From Flavobacteriales bacterium (GTDB taxonomy: Bacteria; Bacteroidota; Bacteroidia; Flavobacteriales; JABDKJ01), in the NCBI GenBank assembly GCA_013002285.1, contig JABDKJ010000018.1:1-64000 (forward strand): a stretch of DNA of 64,000 nt, written 5' to 3'. Made by a program: the position numbers and the translations under genes. Shown here piece by piece: positions 42,205 through 51,168 of the stretch (the first letter of the stretch is position 1; each line of letters opens with the position of its first letter). The notes under the pieces were generated by a model. It saw only the letters and a program-made list of their open reading frames with translations. It ran no database searches and was not told the origin of the DNA.

Positions 42205-45024
42205 TTATCTACTTAAATATAAATTTCGTTCGCTGTATACCTTCAGGAAAAATGGGTCTTTCAGATCTTCAATGAACTGAATGGCCTCACCAGTGGATTT
42301 CATTTCTGGCCCCAATTCCTTGTTCACATTCGGGAACTTGTCGAAAGAGAAAACAGGGATCTTTATCGCATAGCCATCTTTCTGTGGTTTGAAATTAAAG
42401 TCCTTCACTTTCTTTTCACCAAGCATCACCTTGGTTGCATAGTTCACATATGGCTCCTTGTATGATTTCGCGATGAATGGAACGGTTCTAGAAGCTCTTG
42501 GATTTGCCTCTATGATATATACAACATCATCCTTAATGGCGAATTGAATGTTGATCAAGCCCACAGTATCCAATGCCAAAGCGATCTTCTTCGTATGCTC
42601 TTCTATCTGTGTAAGTACAAGGTCCCCTAAATTGTAAGGAGGAAGAACCGCATAAGAATCACCAGAGTGGATGCCAGCTGGTTCTATGTGCTGCATGATC
42701 CCAATGATGTACACATCTTCTCCATCACAAATGGCATCTGCTTCTGCCTCAATAGCTCCTTCCAAAAAGTGGTCTAGCAAGATCTGATTGTCAGGCATGC
42801 TCTGCAAAATGTTCACTACGTGCGTTTCCAGTTCGTCCTCGTTGATCACGATCTTCATCTTTTGCCCACCAAGAACATAAGAAGGTCTAACCAGAAGAGG
42901 GAAGCCCAATTCACGAGAAAGTTCCAGGGCCTGCTCTGCATTTTCCACTACTCCGAATTTAGGATATGGAATGCCATTCTCCTTTAGAAGTCTAGAGAAC
43001 GTTCCTCTGTCCTCTGCTTTGTCCAAGGCCTCATAACTTGTTCCCATGATCGGGATGTTATAACGTTCAAGTTTTTCTGCCAATTTCAAAGCGGTCTGTC
43101 CACCTAATTGAACAATGACCCCGTCAGGATTTTCATGTAATATGATGTCGTAAATGTGCTCCCAGAATACAGGCTCGAAATAGAGTTTGTCTGCTGTGTC
43201 AAAATCTGTCGAAACCGTTTCAGGGTTGCAATTGATCATGATCGTTTCATAACCACATTCTTTTGCCGCGAGCACACCGTGCACACAGCAATAATCAAAT
43301 TCACTTCCTTGTCCGATGCGGTTAGGACCTGAACCTAAAACAATGATCTTCTTTTTGTCAGACCTAATGCTTTCATTTTCTTCTTCGAAAGTAGAGTAGT
43401 AGTATGGTGTTTGGGCCTCGAACTCAGCTGCGCAGGTATCTACCAATTTGTATACGCGCTTGATGCCAAGTTCATGTCTTTTATGGAATACTTCACTTTC
43501 CAAACATTGTAAAAGATGAGCGATCTGTCTATCGGCATAGCCTTTTTGCTTCGCTTCAAAGAGCAATTCCTTTGGAATGCTTTCAAGGTTGTAATTCTCA
43601 ATTCGTTTTTCAACGTTTATCAGATCTTCTATCTGTCTCAAGAACCAAGGGTCGATCTTGGTCTTTTCAAATATGGTCTTGAATGGAATGCCCAATTTGA
43701 TCGCATCATAAATATGGAATAATCTATTCCAGCTAGGGAACTCCAAACTATGAAGGATCTCTTCTTGATTGGTAAGCTCTCTTCCATCAGCACCCAATCC
43801 ATTTCGTTTTATCTCAAGAGATTGACAGGCTTTCTGAAGGGCTTCCTGGAAAGACCGTCCTATACCCATCACTTCTCCTACAGATTTCATTTGAAGACCA
43901 AGGGACCTGTCAGAATCTTGGAATTTATCGAAGTTCCATCTAGGGATCTTTACGATCACATAATCCAAGGTAGGTTCAAAATAAGCTGAGGTGGTCTTGG
44001 TGATCTGGTTGTCCAATTCATCAAGGTTATAACCAATGGCCAGCTTCGATGCGATCTTCGCAATAGGGTATCCTGTTGCTTTTGAAGCAAGTGCCGAAGA
44101 GCGAGAAACCCGCGGGTTGATCTCAATTGCAATAATGTCCTCTTTCTCATCTGGACTCACAGCGAATTGAACATTACACCCACCGGCAAAGTCACCGATC
44201 GCTCGCATCATCTTTATTGCCATCGTTCGCATTTTCTGATACGTAGCATCGGAAAGTGTCATGGCTGGGGCAACTGTGATCGAGTCTCCGGTATGGATCC
44301 CCATGGGGTCCATATTCTCAATAGAACAAATGATCACAACATTGTCATTCTGGTCTCGAAGCAATTCCAATTCATACTCTTTCCAACCCAGAACAGCTTT
44401 GTCTATCATAACCTCATGAATGGGAGAAGCATGAAGACCTCTGTTCAAAAGCTTGTCAAATTCGTCTTGCGTATATACAAATGACGCCCCAGAACCTCCC
44501 AAGGTAAAAGAAGGTCTGATCACCAGAGGGAAGCCAAGTTCTTGTGCGATCTCTTTTCCTTCTAAAAAAGAACGAGCGATGCTAGATGGCGCAGAACCGA
44601 TCCCGATCTCCGTCATTAGATTTCGGAACTTCTCTCGGTCTTCTGTGATCTCAATGGCGTCTATATCTACACCGATCAATTTTACGTTATGGTTTTCCCA
44701 TATCCCTCTTTTATCACATTCAATACAAAGGTTCAATCCCGTTTGTCCTCCCATAGTGGGAAGTACTGCATCTATGTCTGGGTGTTTCTGTAAAATGAAA
44801 TCGATGGACTCTGGCTTAAGTGGCTTTAGATATATGTTATCTGCAACTACTTCATCTGTCATGATCGTGGCAGGGTTGCTGTTGATCAATGTGACAGTGA
44901 TCCCTTCCTCTCTTAATGATCGAGATGCTTGAGATCCAGAATAATCAAATTCGCAAGCTTGACCGATCACTATAGGGCCGCTTCCGATGATAAGAATGTG
45001 TTTAATGCTATTGTCTTTAGGCAT
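42205..45024 (-). CDS. carB: Carbamoyl-phosphate synthase large subunit (without MGS domain)
   Basis: CarB makes carbamoyl phosphate from bicarbonate, ATP and ammonia (from glutamine via CarA) for pyrimidine and arginine synthesis. The two homologous ATP-grasp halves are complete: the first has 'IVIGQACEFDYSGSQA', 'VIRPSFTLGGSGASFVY' and 'EINPRVSRSSALASKATGYP'; the second 'NRIGQGSEFDYCCVHG', 'LVRPSYVLGGQKMKIV' and 'EANPRASRTVPF'. The protein ends at residue 939 ('YLSR'), where E. coli CarB (1073 aa) continues into the allosteric MGS-like domain, so regulation by UMP/ornithine through that domain is lost, apparently usual in Flavobacteriia. carA is not adjacent. A TAATTTTG (-7-like) element lies just before the ATG. 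Confidence 0.95.
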   Translation of the reverse strand: MPKDNSIKHILIIGSGPIVIGQACEFDYSGSQASRSLREEGITVTLINSNPATIMTDEVVADNIYLKPLKPESIDFILQKHPDIDAVLPTMGGQTGLNLCIECDKRGIWENHNVKLIGVDIDAIEITEDREKFRNLMTEIGIGSAPSSIARSFLEGKEIAQELGFPLVIRPSFTLGGSGASFVYTQDEFDKLLNRGLHASPIHEVMIDKAVLGWKEYELELLRDQNDNVVIICSIENMDPMGIHTGDSITVAPAMTLSDATYQKMRTMAIKMMRAIGDFAGGCNVQFAVSPDEKEDIIAIEINPRVSRSSALASKATGYPIAKIASKLAIGYNLDELDNQITKTTSAYFEPTLDYVIVKIPRWNFDKFQDSDRSLGLQMKSVGEVMGIGRSFQEALQKACQSLEIKRNGLGADGRELTNQEEILHSLEFPSWNRLFHIYDAIKLGIPFKTIFEKTKIDPWFLRQIEDLINVEKRIENYNLESIPKELLFEAKQKGYADRQIAHLLQCLESEVFHKRHELGIKRVYKLVDTCAAEFEAQTPYYYSTFEEENESIRSDKKKIIVLGSGPNRIGQGSEFDYCCVHGVLAAKECGYETIMINCNPETVSTDFDTADKLYFEPVFWEHIYDIILHENPDGVIVQLGGQTALKLAEKLERYNIPIMGTSYEALDKAEDRGTFSRLLKENGIPYPKFGVVENAEQALELSRELGFPLLVRPSYVLGGQKMKIVINEDELETHVVNILQSMPDNQILLDHFLEGAIEAEADAICDGEDVYIIGIMQHIEPAGIHSGDSYAVLPPYNLGDLVLTQIEEHTKKIALALDTVGLINIQFAIKDDVVYIIEANPRASRTVPFIAKSYKEPYVNYATKVMLGEKKVKDFNFKPQKDGYAIKIPVFSFDKFPNVNKELGPEMKSTGEAIQFIEDLKDPFFLKVYSERNLYLSR

Positions 45025-45089
45025 AATTCAAAATTATAGGTCAAAAAAAAACCACCTGCACTTTAACGCGGTGATCTTTAATTTATTCA

Positions 45090-45965
45090 ATGATCTTGTT
45101 TGTCATCGGCTGCGAAATTAGTGTTTTCTTTGCCTTTATCAGCTATAAATTATTAACATATCGAGATTTTTCATTAGCCTATAGAACCTACGGAACTGGT
45201 GAAGAGAAGTTTTTAGCCTTTCATGGTTATGGACGGAGCGGAGAAGATTTCAACATTTTCGAAATACATAAGAATAAGGATTGGACGATATTTGCCATCG
45301 ATTGGTTTTTCCATCATCCAGCGTCATTCTATCCCGAAGGCAGAATAGCCAAGAATAGTATCACAAAAAAGGAGGTCGCTGAAATGGTATCTCATTTTCT
45401 GGATGAACAAGGAATAGAAAAAGTCGGCTTGATGTCGCATAGTATGGGTGGAAAGGTAGCCATGACCTTGGTAGAGGAGATCCCTGAAAGGATATCTAAG
45501 GTGCTTTTCTTTGCGGCCGATGGGATAAAAAAGAATTTTTGGAATGGCTTTGCCGTCAACAATAAAATGGGTCGTTTTATTTTTAAGAGTGTTGTCCATT
45601 ATCCTGGTTGGGTTCTGGGTTTGACAAAAGCCCTAAAGAATATGCAATTAATGAATGAAAAATTCTATGCGATCATCACGGATCCATTGCAAAGCAAGGA
45701 GCAAAGACAACAGTTATATAAGACGTGGACCTCATCAAAGAACCTCGTTCCGGATCTGCGAAAATTTGAAAACGAATTGATCCATAATAGGATAGAACTG
45801 TTTGGTTTTTATGGAGTAAAGGACAAGATCATTCGATTGAAAGATGCAGAAGAGTGGGCAAAAGTATTCTTACCCCAAAAGGTGATCTATCCCTTGAATA
45901 CGGGACATATTATTTTAAAAGAAAATTTAGTGGAAGATATCGTATCGATCCTGGAGCAGGATTAA
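45090..45965 (+). CDS. Alpha/beta hydrolase
   Basis: The 291-residue protein has the alpha/beta-hydrolase fold. The nucleophile elbow is '[17 protein letters not shown]' (S-x-S-M-G-G), the oxyanion region is '[18 protein letters not shown]', and the catalytic His fits '[13 protein letters not shown]'; a late Asp is likely in '[11 protein letters not shown]'. An N-terminal hydrophobic stretch (1-~20, '[19 protein letters not shown]') could be a membrane anchor or an over-long start; no other ATG follows before the conserved part. The substrate is unknown. The gene converges with rpmH and the two stop codons share the tetranucleotide TTAA. Confidence 0.85.
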   Translation: MILFVIGCEISVFFAFISYKLLTYRDFSLAYRTYGTGEEKFLAFHGYGRSGEDFNIFEIHKNKDWTIFAIDWFFHHPASFYPEGRIAKNSITKKEVAEMVSHFLDEQGIEKVGLMSHSMGGKVAMTLVEEIPERISKVLFFAADGIKKNFWNGFAVNNKMGRFIFKSVVHYPGWVLGLTKALKNMQLMNEKFYAIITDPLQSKEQRQQLYKTWTSSKNLVPDLRKFENELIHNRIELFGFYGVKDKIIRLKDAEEWAKVFLPQKVIYPLNTGHIILKENLVEDIVSILEQD

Positions 45966-46120
45966 CGCTTGTGCATTCTTTCTGAAGACACGCTCAATTT
46001 CTTACGACCTTTGGCTCTTCTTCTAGCCAATACTTTCCTACCATCAGCAGAGGCCATGCGCTCTCTGAAGCCGTGCTTATTTCTTCTTTTTCTGTTTGAA
46101 GGTTGAAAAGTCCTTTTCAT
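45962..46120 (-). CDS. rpmH: 50S ribosomal protein L34
   Basis: L34 is a small basic protein of the large ribosomal subunit. The 52-residue product reads [20 protein letters not shown]..., the family signature, and continues '[25 protein letters not shown]' (in two consecutive pieces) with very high Arg/Lys content. It is shorter than common ORF cutoffs, so easily missed. Unlike in many bacteria it is not next to rnpA or dnaA. It has a strong promoter 22-52 bases upstream (46142-46172). Confidence 0.97.
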   Translation of the reverse strand: MKRTFQPSNRKRRNKHGFRERMASADGRKVLARRRAKGRKKLSVSSERMHKR

Positions 46121-46141
46121 CTCTTGTCAAAAATTGGACGA

Positions 46142-46172
46142 CAAAAATAGCCTTTTTTTAATAATAGTACAA
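46142..46172 (-). promoter_or_regulatory. Promoter of rpmH
   Basis: On the minus strand TTG (46172-46170), exactly 20 bases, then TATTTTTG (46149-46142). Both boxes and the spacing match the Bacteroidota consensus. Transcription would start near 46136, about 16 bases before the ATG. Confidence 0.7.
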
Positions 46173-46354
46173 TACTATACGAAGAAATCTATTTTCTGTA
46201 ATGGCTTGAAATACAGAGCTCTAAATTTGGACTCCACAGAATTTGTGTCATAGGTACAGTGCTTAAGGATCTGGATATAGCTACATATTGTCAATTCTTA
46301 TTCCTTACAAATAGGATTTGATATGATCAAGCTTACATTTGCATTCGCAATTCA

Positions 46355-48187
46355 ATGGCACGAAAACAACACAACGAATACCAGCCTCCAAAGAAGAAGG
46401 TTGACCGGTCTTCTCTAAAGCAAGCCAAGCAGATCTTCAAGTACTTAAGACCGTATAAATGGCAATACGCGTTTGGAATGATATTGCTGGCGCTTACTGG
46501 TTTCATAGCCTTGGTTGTTCCCAGATTAATGGGACAGATGGCCGGTGTGCTCATAGATCAGGAAATAGAGAGTGACCCGATGACTTTTGGCGGAGTCAAT
46601 TTCGATTTCAGTGATTCCTCAGACCTACTTAAGATCTTGATCCTTGTTCTGGTTGTTCAATCTCTGATCTCTTTCTTTAGGGTTTATGTGTTTGCTTGGG
46701 TTTCGGAGAATATGATGATCAACTTAAGGGCTGATACCTTTAAAAAGATCATTGCTATGCCTATGAATTGGTTCAATTCTCAACGAGTAGGAGATCTGAA
46801 TAGTAGGATCTCTGCCGATATTTCGGCCATTCAGGAAACCTTTACTACGACAACAGCTGAACTTTTGAGGCAGACGATCATCATAGTTTTCGGAATAGCC
46901 ATGCTCTTTTATTTTTCTTCTGAGTTGGCGATCTTCATGCTATCTATAATCCCAATTGTGATCATTGTAGCGGCCTTTTTTGGAAGGTTCATTAGAAAGC
47001 TCTCAAAAGCCACGCAGAGTGCTGTTTCCAATTCCAATGTCGTGGTTGAGGAGACGTTTACAAGCATTATTAACGTTAAAGCATTCACGAATGAAGGCTT
47101 TGAATTTTTGCGATACCTAAAAGATATTCGGGAGATCAAGTCCATTGGACTAAAGGCCGCGACATGGAGAGGGGCATTTGCAGCTTTCATCATCTTATTC
47201 ATTTTCGGGTCCATCACATTTATCGTTTGGAAGGCAGCTTCCATGGTACAAGCTGGAGATATCGATGCATCCATATTCTTATCATTTGTGATCCTCACTA
47301 TGTTTATAGGAGGTTCAATAGGAGGAATTCCTATTCAATATGCGGCATTCCAAAGAGGACTTGGAGCGATAGAAAATGTGCTGGATATTTTGGATTTAGA
47401 AGAAGAGCCGGTCTATACAGATAAACGAGACACAGAAGAACTCAAGCTAAAAGGCAATGTTCGATTCGAGAATGTGCAATTTTCTTATGCTTCAAGGGCT
47501 GATGTCGAGGTGCTAAAAGGACTTAGTTTTTCAGTTGAAGCTGGGAAAACTATTGCTTTGGTGGGATCTTCAGGTTCGGGTAAATCCACAATAGCCGCAC
47601 TCATATTACAATTGTATAAACCAAATTCCGGGAAGATCTTATTTGATGAACAAGATGCATCCAGTTTCGAATTGCAAGCCTTGCGGAATGAAATGGCTTT
47701 CGTGCCTCAAGAAGTCCTTCTTTTTGGAGGAACTATTCGAGAGAACATTGTCTATGGAGACATCGATGCAAGTGAACAAGAGATAATGGCGGCTGCCAAA
47801 AAAGCCAATGCGAGTGAATTCATCAATTCATTTCCTGATGGTTTGGATACCATTGTAGGTGAACGTGGTATCCAGCTTTCAGGGGGCCAAAGGCAAAGGA
47901 TCGCAATAGCGAGAGCCGTTCTTAAGAACCCTCGTATTTTGGTTTTGGATGAAGCGACCTCAGCCTTGGATTCAGAGTCTGAAAGCCAAGTGCAACAGGC
48001 ATTGGACCTTCTTATGGAAGGAAGGACATCTATAGTGATAGCTCATAGATTGTCGACCATAAGACGAGCAGATCAGATCTTGGTTTTAGAAGAAGGGAAG
48101 ATCATTGAAAGAGGCAAGCACGAAGAACTGATCCAGAACGATAATGGGGTATACAAGCATCTGAGTTCATTGCAGTTCGATAAGTGA
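46355..48187 (+). CDS. ABC exporter, fused permease and ATPase (MsbA-like)
   Basis: The 610-residue half-transporter has six N-terminal membrane helices (about 40-330) and a C-terminal ATPase. Walker A is 'VGSSGSGKST' (about 403-412), the Q-loop is 'MAFVPQEVLLFGGTIRENI', the signature 'LSGGQRQRIAIARAV', Walker B 'ILVLDEATSALD', and the H-loop 'VIAHRLSTIRRAD'. A homodimer would export lipids (lipid A core, as MsbA) or drugs; the sequence does not decide. It has a basic Gln/Lys-rich N-terminus. A TACATTTG -7 element at 46334-46341 lies just before the gene with no good TTG at -33. The oxidase operon starts 67 bases downstream with its own promoter. Confidence 0.92.
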   Translation: MARKQHNEYQPPKKKVDRSSLKQAKQIFKYLRPYKWQYAFGMILLALTGFIALVVPRLMGQMAGVLIDQEIESDPMTFGGVNFDFSDSSDLLKILILVLVVQSLISFFRVYVFAWVSENMMINLRADTFKKIIAMPMNWFNSQRVGDLNSRISADISAIQETFTTTTAELLRQTIIIVFGIAMLFYFSSELAIFMLSIIPIVIIVAAFFGRFIRKLSKATQSAVSNSNVVVEETFTSIINVKAFTNEGFEFLRYLKDIREIKSIGLKAATWRGAFAAFIILFIFGSITFIVWKAASMVQAGDIDASIFLSFVILTMFIGGSIGGIPIQYAAFQRGLGAIENVLDILDLEEEPVYTDKRDTEELKLKGNVRFENVQFSYASRADVEVLKGLSFSVEAGKTIALVGSSGSGKSTIAALILQLYKPNSGKILFDEQDASSFELQALRNEMAFVPQEVLLFGGTIRENIVYGDIDASEQEIMAAAKKANASEFINSFPDGLDTIVGERGIQLSGGQRQRIAIARAVLKNPRILVLDEATSALDSESESQVQQALDLLMEGRTSIVIAHRLSTIRRADQILVLEEGKIIERGKHEELIQNDNGVYKHLSSLQFDK

Positions 48188-48205
48188 TAATGGCCATATC
48201 TTTTT

Positions 48206-48235
48206 TTGGCAAAAAACAATTTCAAATTACCTTTG
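48206..48235 (+). promoter_or_regulatory. Promoter of the heme O synthase / cytochrome oxidase operon
   Basis: TTG (48206-48208, at the end of a T7 run), a 19-base spacer and TACCTTTG (48228-48235) match the Bacteroidota promoter consensus; start of transcription is expected near 48241, about 13 bases before the TTG initiation codon at 48254. Confidence 0.65.
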
Positions 48236-48253
48236 TTCCACTTTTAAAGATAC

Positions 48254-49150
48254 TTGGAAAGCTCTTCATATACATCACATAGAACAACAGGTTTGGCTAA
48301 GCTAAAAGAGGTAGCTCAGCTCATGAAATTAAGGCTTTCCAGTTTGGTGGTTCTCTCAGCCGGTCTCAGTTATCTACTCGCAGTAAATTCTACAACATTC
48401 TCATTTTTTGCTTTTACAATACTCATCATTGGCGGTGTTTTGGTCACAGGAGCTTCAAATGGCTTCAATCAGATAATTGAACGAGATACGGATGCTCTGA
48501 TGCCCAGAACAAAAGACCGTCCCATGCCGAATGATCGTCTTTCCGTGATCGAAGCATTGGTTTGGTGCACCATACTTGGCTTAGGGGGGATATTCCTTTT
48601 GTGGTATTTCTTAAATCCTTTAAGTGGAGTACTGGCAACTCTAGCTCTTCTATTATATGTGATCGTATATACCCCTCTCAAAAAGATATCTCCTTGGGCA
48701 GTTTTTGTAGGGGCATTTCCAGGGGCCATTCCTCCGATGTTAGGCTGGGTAGCTGCAACAGGAGAGTTTGGGTTGGTCCCGGGGGTCTTGTTCTTCGTGC
48801 AGTTCGTTTGGCAATTCCCACATTTTTGGTCGATCGGTTGGTTGTCGCATGATGCGTATAAGAATGCTGGTTTTTACCTTCTGCCATTTAAAGGCGGTAA
48901 GGTGAAAAACAATGCTTTGGCAACATTAATTCTATCGGCACTAATGATCCCAACGGGTGCATTGCCTGCCATTATTGGTGTGACAGGAAATATTTCCATG
49001 ATCGCAGCTTTCATATTGGGAATATGGTTCACTTTCAAGGCGTTGAAATTCTATGCCTCTTGCGAAGACAAAGATGCGCGCAAACTCATGTTCGCTACTT
49101 TCCTTTATTTGCCTTTGATCCAGATCATTTACGTTTTAGATAAAATTTAA
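48254..49150 (+). CDS. ctaB: Protoheme IX farnesyltransferase (heme O synthase)
   Basis: This inner-membrane UbiA-family prenyltransferase adds farnesyl to heme B to make heme O, the precursor of heme A for cytochrome oxidase. The 298-residue protein has the aspartate-rich prenyltransferase motif 'NGFNQIIERDTDALMPRTKD' (N-x-x-x-D-x-x-x-D), the second loop 'PLKKISPWAVFVGAFPGAIPP' and about nine membrane helices. The start is TTG at 48254, preceded at 18 bases by a good -7 element; a later ATG at residue 24 would cut into the first helix. It begins the oxidase operon; the first subunit III gene starts one base after its stop. Confidence 0.94.
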   Translation: MESSSYTSHRTTGLAKLKEVAQLMKLRLSSLVVLSAGLSYLLAVNSTTFSFFAFTILIIGGVLVTGASNGFNQIIERDTDALMPRTKDRPMPNDRLSVIEALVWCTILGLGGIFLLWYFLNPLSGVLATLALLLYVIVYTPLKKISPWAVFVGAFPGAIPPMLGWVAATGEFGLVPGVLFFVQFVWQFPHFWSIGWLSHDAYKNAGFYLLPFKGGKVKNNALATLILSALMIPTGALPAIIGVTGNISMIAAFILGIWFTFKALKFYASCEDKDARKLMFATFLYLPLIQIIYVLDKI

Positions 49151-49151
49151 T

Positions 49152-49877
49152 ATGACGCAAACACAAGCTATAGAAGGACCAACATCAGAACAGCAGATAA
49201 GAGCTAAAAAGATGTTGCTTACAGTAGGGCTATTCTCAATAGTAATGATGTTCGCAGCTTTTTCGAGTGCATACATCGTGATCCGCAACAGTACGAGTTA
49301 TTGGGTGAATATATCCATGCCTCAGGAATTTTTCACTTCTACGATACTTATTTTGTTGAGTAGTGTTACTATTTTCTTTGCAAACAGGTTTTTGAAGAAA
49401 GGAAATAATTCATTGGCAATAGGACTTACGGCTTTGACACTGGTGTTAGGCTCTATGTTCTGTTTTCAGCAATATCAGGGCTTTCAGAAATTGGCGGACC
49501 TGAATATGACCCTTACCGGAAATAGCCTCATGAACATCAAAGGTGTCTATGGTCAGGATTATGTTATAACTACATCGGAAGGTGAGACCTTGAGCATGAT
49601 CAATGGCGACTATTTCAAACCGGGTGAGTCTGACCCGGTGACCAACGATGTACATGGAATGCACAATGGCGCTGCATCATACTTTAATGGCCTTGTCATA
49701 CTCCACGTTTTACACGTTGCGGTAGGTATCTTATTTCTGCTTTTACTCGTAATATGGTTACTGATTAAGACCGTGAATAAAGATCGTCCTTTATGGATGC
49801 AACAGGTAGCAAGATATTGGCATTTTGTGGATGGTTTGTGGCTGTATTTGTTCCTATTTTTATATTTAATTCATTAA
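49152..49877 (+). CDS. Cytochrome c oxidase subunit III (first copy)
   Basis: The 241-residue heme-copper oxidase subunit III-like protein has five or so membrane helices; the hallmark segments are 'YWVNISMPQEFFTSTILILLSS', 'FNGLVILHVLHVAVGILFL' and the ending 'YWHFVDGLWLYLFLFLYLIH'. Between helices 3 and 4 is a ~50-residue extramembrane insert ('LTGNSLMNIKGVYGQDYVIT' region), common in Bacteroidota. Subunit III supports proton uptake and stability of the oxidase. A second subunit III gene follows at once; both belong to the same complex or to two variants. Subunits I and II are elsewhere. Confidence 0.9.
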   Translation: MTQTQAIEGPTSEQQIRAKKMLLTVGLFSIVMMFAAFSSAYIVIRNSTSYWVNISMPQEFFTSTILILLSSVTIFFANRFLKKGNNSLAIGLTALTLVLGSMFCFQQYQGFQKLADLNMTLTGNSLMNIKGVYGQDYVITTSEGETLSMINGDYFKPGESDPVTNDVHGMHNGAASYFNGLVILHVLHVAVGILFLLLLVIWLLIKTVNKDRPLWMQQVARYWHFVDGLWLYLFLFLYLIH

Positions 49878-49899
49878 ACTTGCAAGCAAAATTTTAAGC

Positions 49900-50793
49900 A
49901 TGGGTGGACATTCATCAGAGGCATTAGATAAAGGAACTTCATGGGGAGGAGGTGTTTCTCCTTTCAGAGTGAGTTATGGTAAAATGATGATGTGGTTCTT
50001 TCTGGTATCCGATGCATTGACCTTTTCTGGACTTCTCATCGCCTATGGATTCGAAAGACATAAAATGGGTGACTGGCCTGTGGGAGAAAAGGTTTTCAAT
50101 GCCTTCCCAGGGACGGATGCTTATCTACCACTTCTCTATGTTGCCTTAATGACATTTATACTTATCGTTTCTTCTGTAACAATGGTACTGGCAGTTGAAG
50201 CTGGTCACAGATTGGATAAAAAAGGAGTCATCAAATGGTTGGCCTTGACCGTAGTAGGTGGGCTTTTCTTCTTACTTTCTCAGGTTTGGGAATGGAGCCA
50301 CTTTATTCATGGTGACGGTGGATATGTTGTGATGGAAGATGGATCAAAATATCAATTAGAAAATGATCCTTTTGCACATGGCCATGACTTTGATGCCAGC
50401 TTATTGGCTCTTATCCCGTGCGATCTGAGTGAAAATCGAAAATATGGCCAGGATTTCTGGGACGAGAATGGTGAGATAATACCAACTGAGGTAATAACGG
50501 GTGGCGAAGCCTTAAGGATATGGGAGAACAAAATTGACTATTACCATGGAGCTAATATGACCCGGAACGAATATGGCCCAAAACAATATGCCAACTTCTT
50601 TTTCTTCGTTACAGGCTTCCATGGATTTCACGTATTCAGTGGGGTGGTCATAAATTTCATTGTGTTGATAATGGTAATGAGAGGGGTCTTTGATAAAAGA
50701 GGGCACTATGAAATGGTTGAAAAGACCGGGCTCTATTGGCACTTCGTAGATCTGGTCTGGGTATTCGTATTTACATTTTATTATCTGGTTTAA
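49900..50793 (+). CDS. Cytochrome c oxidase subunit III (second copy)
   Basis: The 297-residue subunit III paralogue starts 22 bases after the first. It has 'FRVSYGKMMMWFFLVSDALTF' (helix 1), 'FILIVSSVTMVLAVEAGHRL', 'FFFFVTGFHGFHVFSGVVIN' and the terminal 'YWHFVDLVWVFVFTFYYL'. The E-A-G-H and F-H-G-F-H motifs are those of subunit III. A large soluble insert of about 100 residues ('DGSKYQLENDPFAHGHDFDA' onward to 'MTRNEYGPKQ') separates helices 3 and 4, larger than in mitochondrial subunit III. Its function is unknown. It is followed by subunit IV. Confidence 0.92.
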   Translation: MGGHSSEALDKGTSWGGGVSPFRVSYGKMMMWFFLVSDALTFSGLLIAYGFERHKMGDWPVGEKVFNAFPGTDAYLPLLYVALMTFILIVSSVTMVLAVEAGHRLDKKGVIKWLALTVVGGLFFLLSQVWEWSHFIHGDGGYVVMEDGSKYQLENDPFAHGHDFDASLLALIPCDLSENRKYGQDFWDENGEIIPTEVITGGEALRIWENKIDYYHGANMTRNEYGPKQYANFFFFVTGFHGFHVFSGVVINFIVLIMVMRGVFDKRGHYEMVEKTGLYWHFVDLVWVFVFTFYYLV

Positions 50794-50802
50794 AAGAGGA
50801 AC

Positions 50803-51168
50803 ATGGAAAGAGACGATCTTATAGTTAACGATTCATATTCTGTTGCGGCTAACCATGACGAAGAACATGGAAAAGCAATTAGAAAAAAGATCTGGTTCGT
50901 AACCGCGCTATTGACTGCCATTACAGTGGTTGAGGTTTTCATGGGTATACTCTTTAAAAGAGGCGATGGAATGTTATGGGAGAGCGTGAAGCTTGCTTTT
51001 ATCATTATGACCCTCGTCAAGGCAGCGTACATTGTATTGGTGTTCATGCACCTTGGCGATGAAAAAAGAAATTTGAAGTGGGTAATTCTTGCCCCTTACA
51101 TACTCTTTATCATATACCTGATATTCATTTGCATCACCGAATCCAATTACATTAATCTATTCGGATGA
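50803..51168 (+). CDS. Cytochrome c oxidase subunit IV family protein
   Basis: The 121-residue small membrane protein has three helices ('IWFVTALLTAITVVEVFMGI', 'AFIIMTLVKAAYIVLVFMHL' and 'WVILAPYILFIIYLIFICI'). The middle segment K-A-x-x-I-V-x-x-F-M-H-L is the mark of the caa3/CyoD-type subunit IV family. Its N-terminus is soluble. It sits between subunit III and the SCO gene, and overlaps the SCO start by 4 bases (ATGA), so it belongs to the oxidase operon. Confidence 0.88.
   Translation: MERDDLIVNDSYSVAANHDEEHGKAIRKKIWFVTALLTAITVVEVFMGILFKRGDGMLWESVKLAFIIMTLVKAAYIVLVFMHLGDEKRNLKWVILAPYILFIIYLIFICITESNYINLFG

Noticed and set aside
45029..45036. TAATTTTG element right before the carB ATG as its promoter
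   Set aside because: It lies so close to the ATG that transcription would start at the start codon, and no TTG sits at the -33 position; probably chance in A+T-rich sequence.
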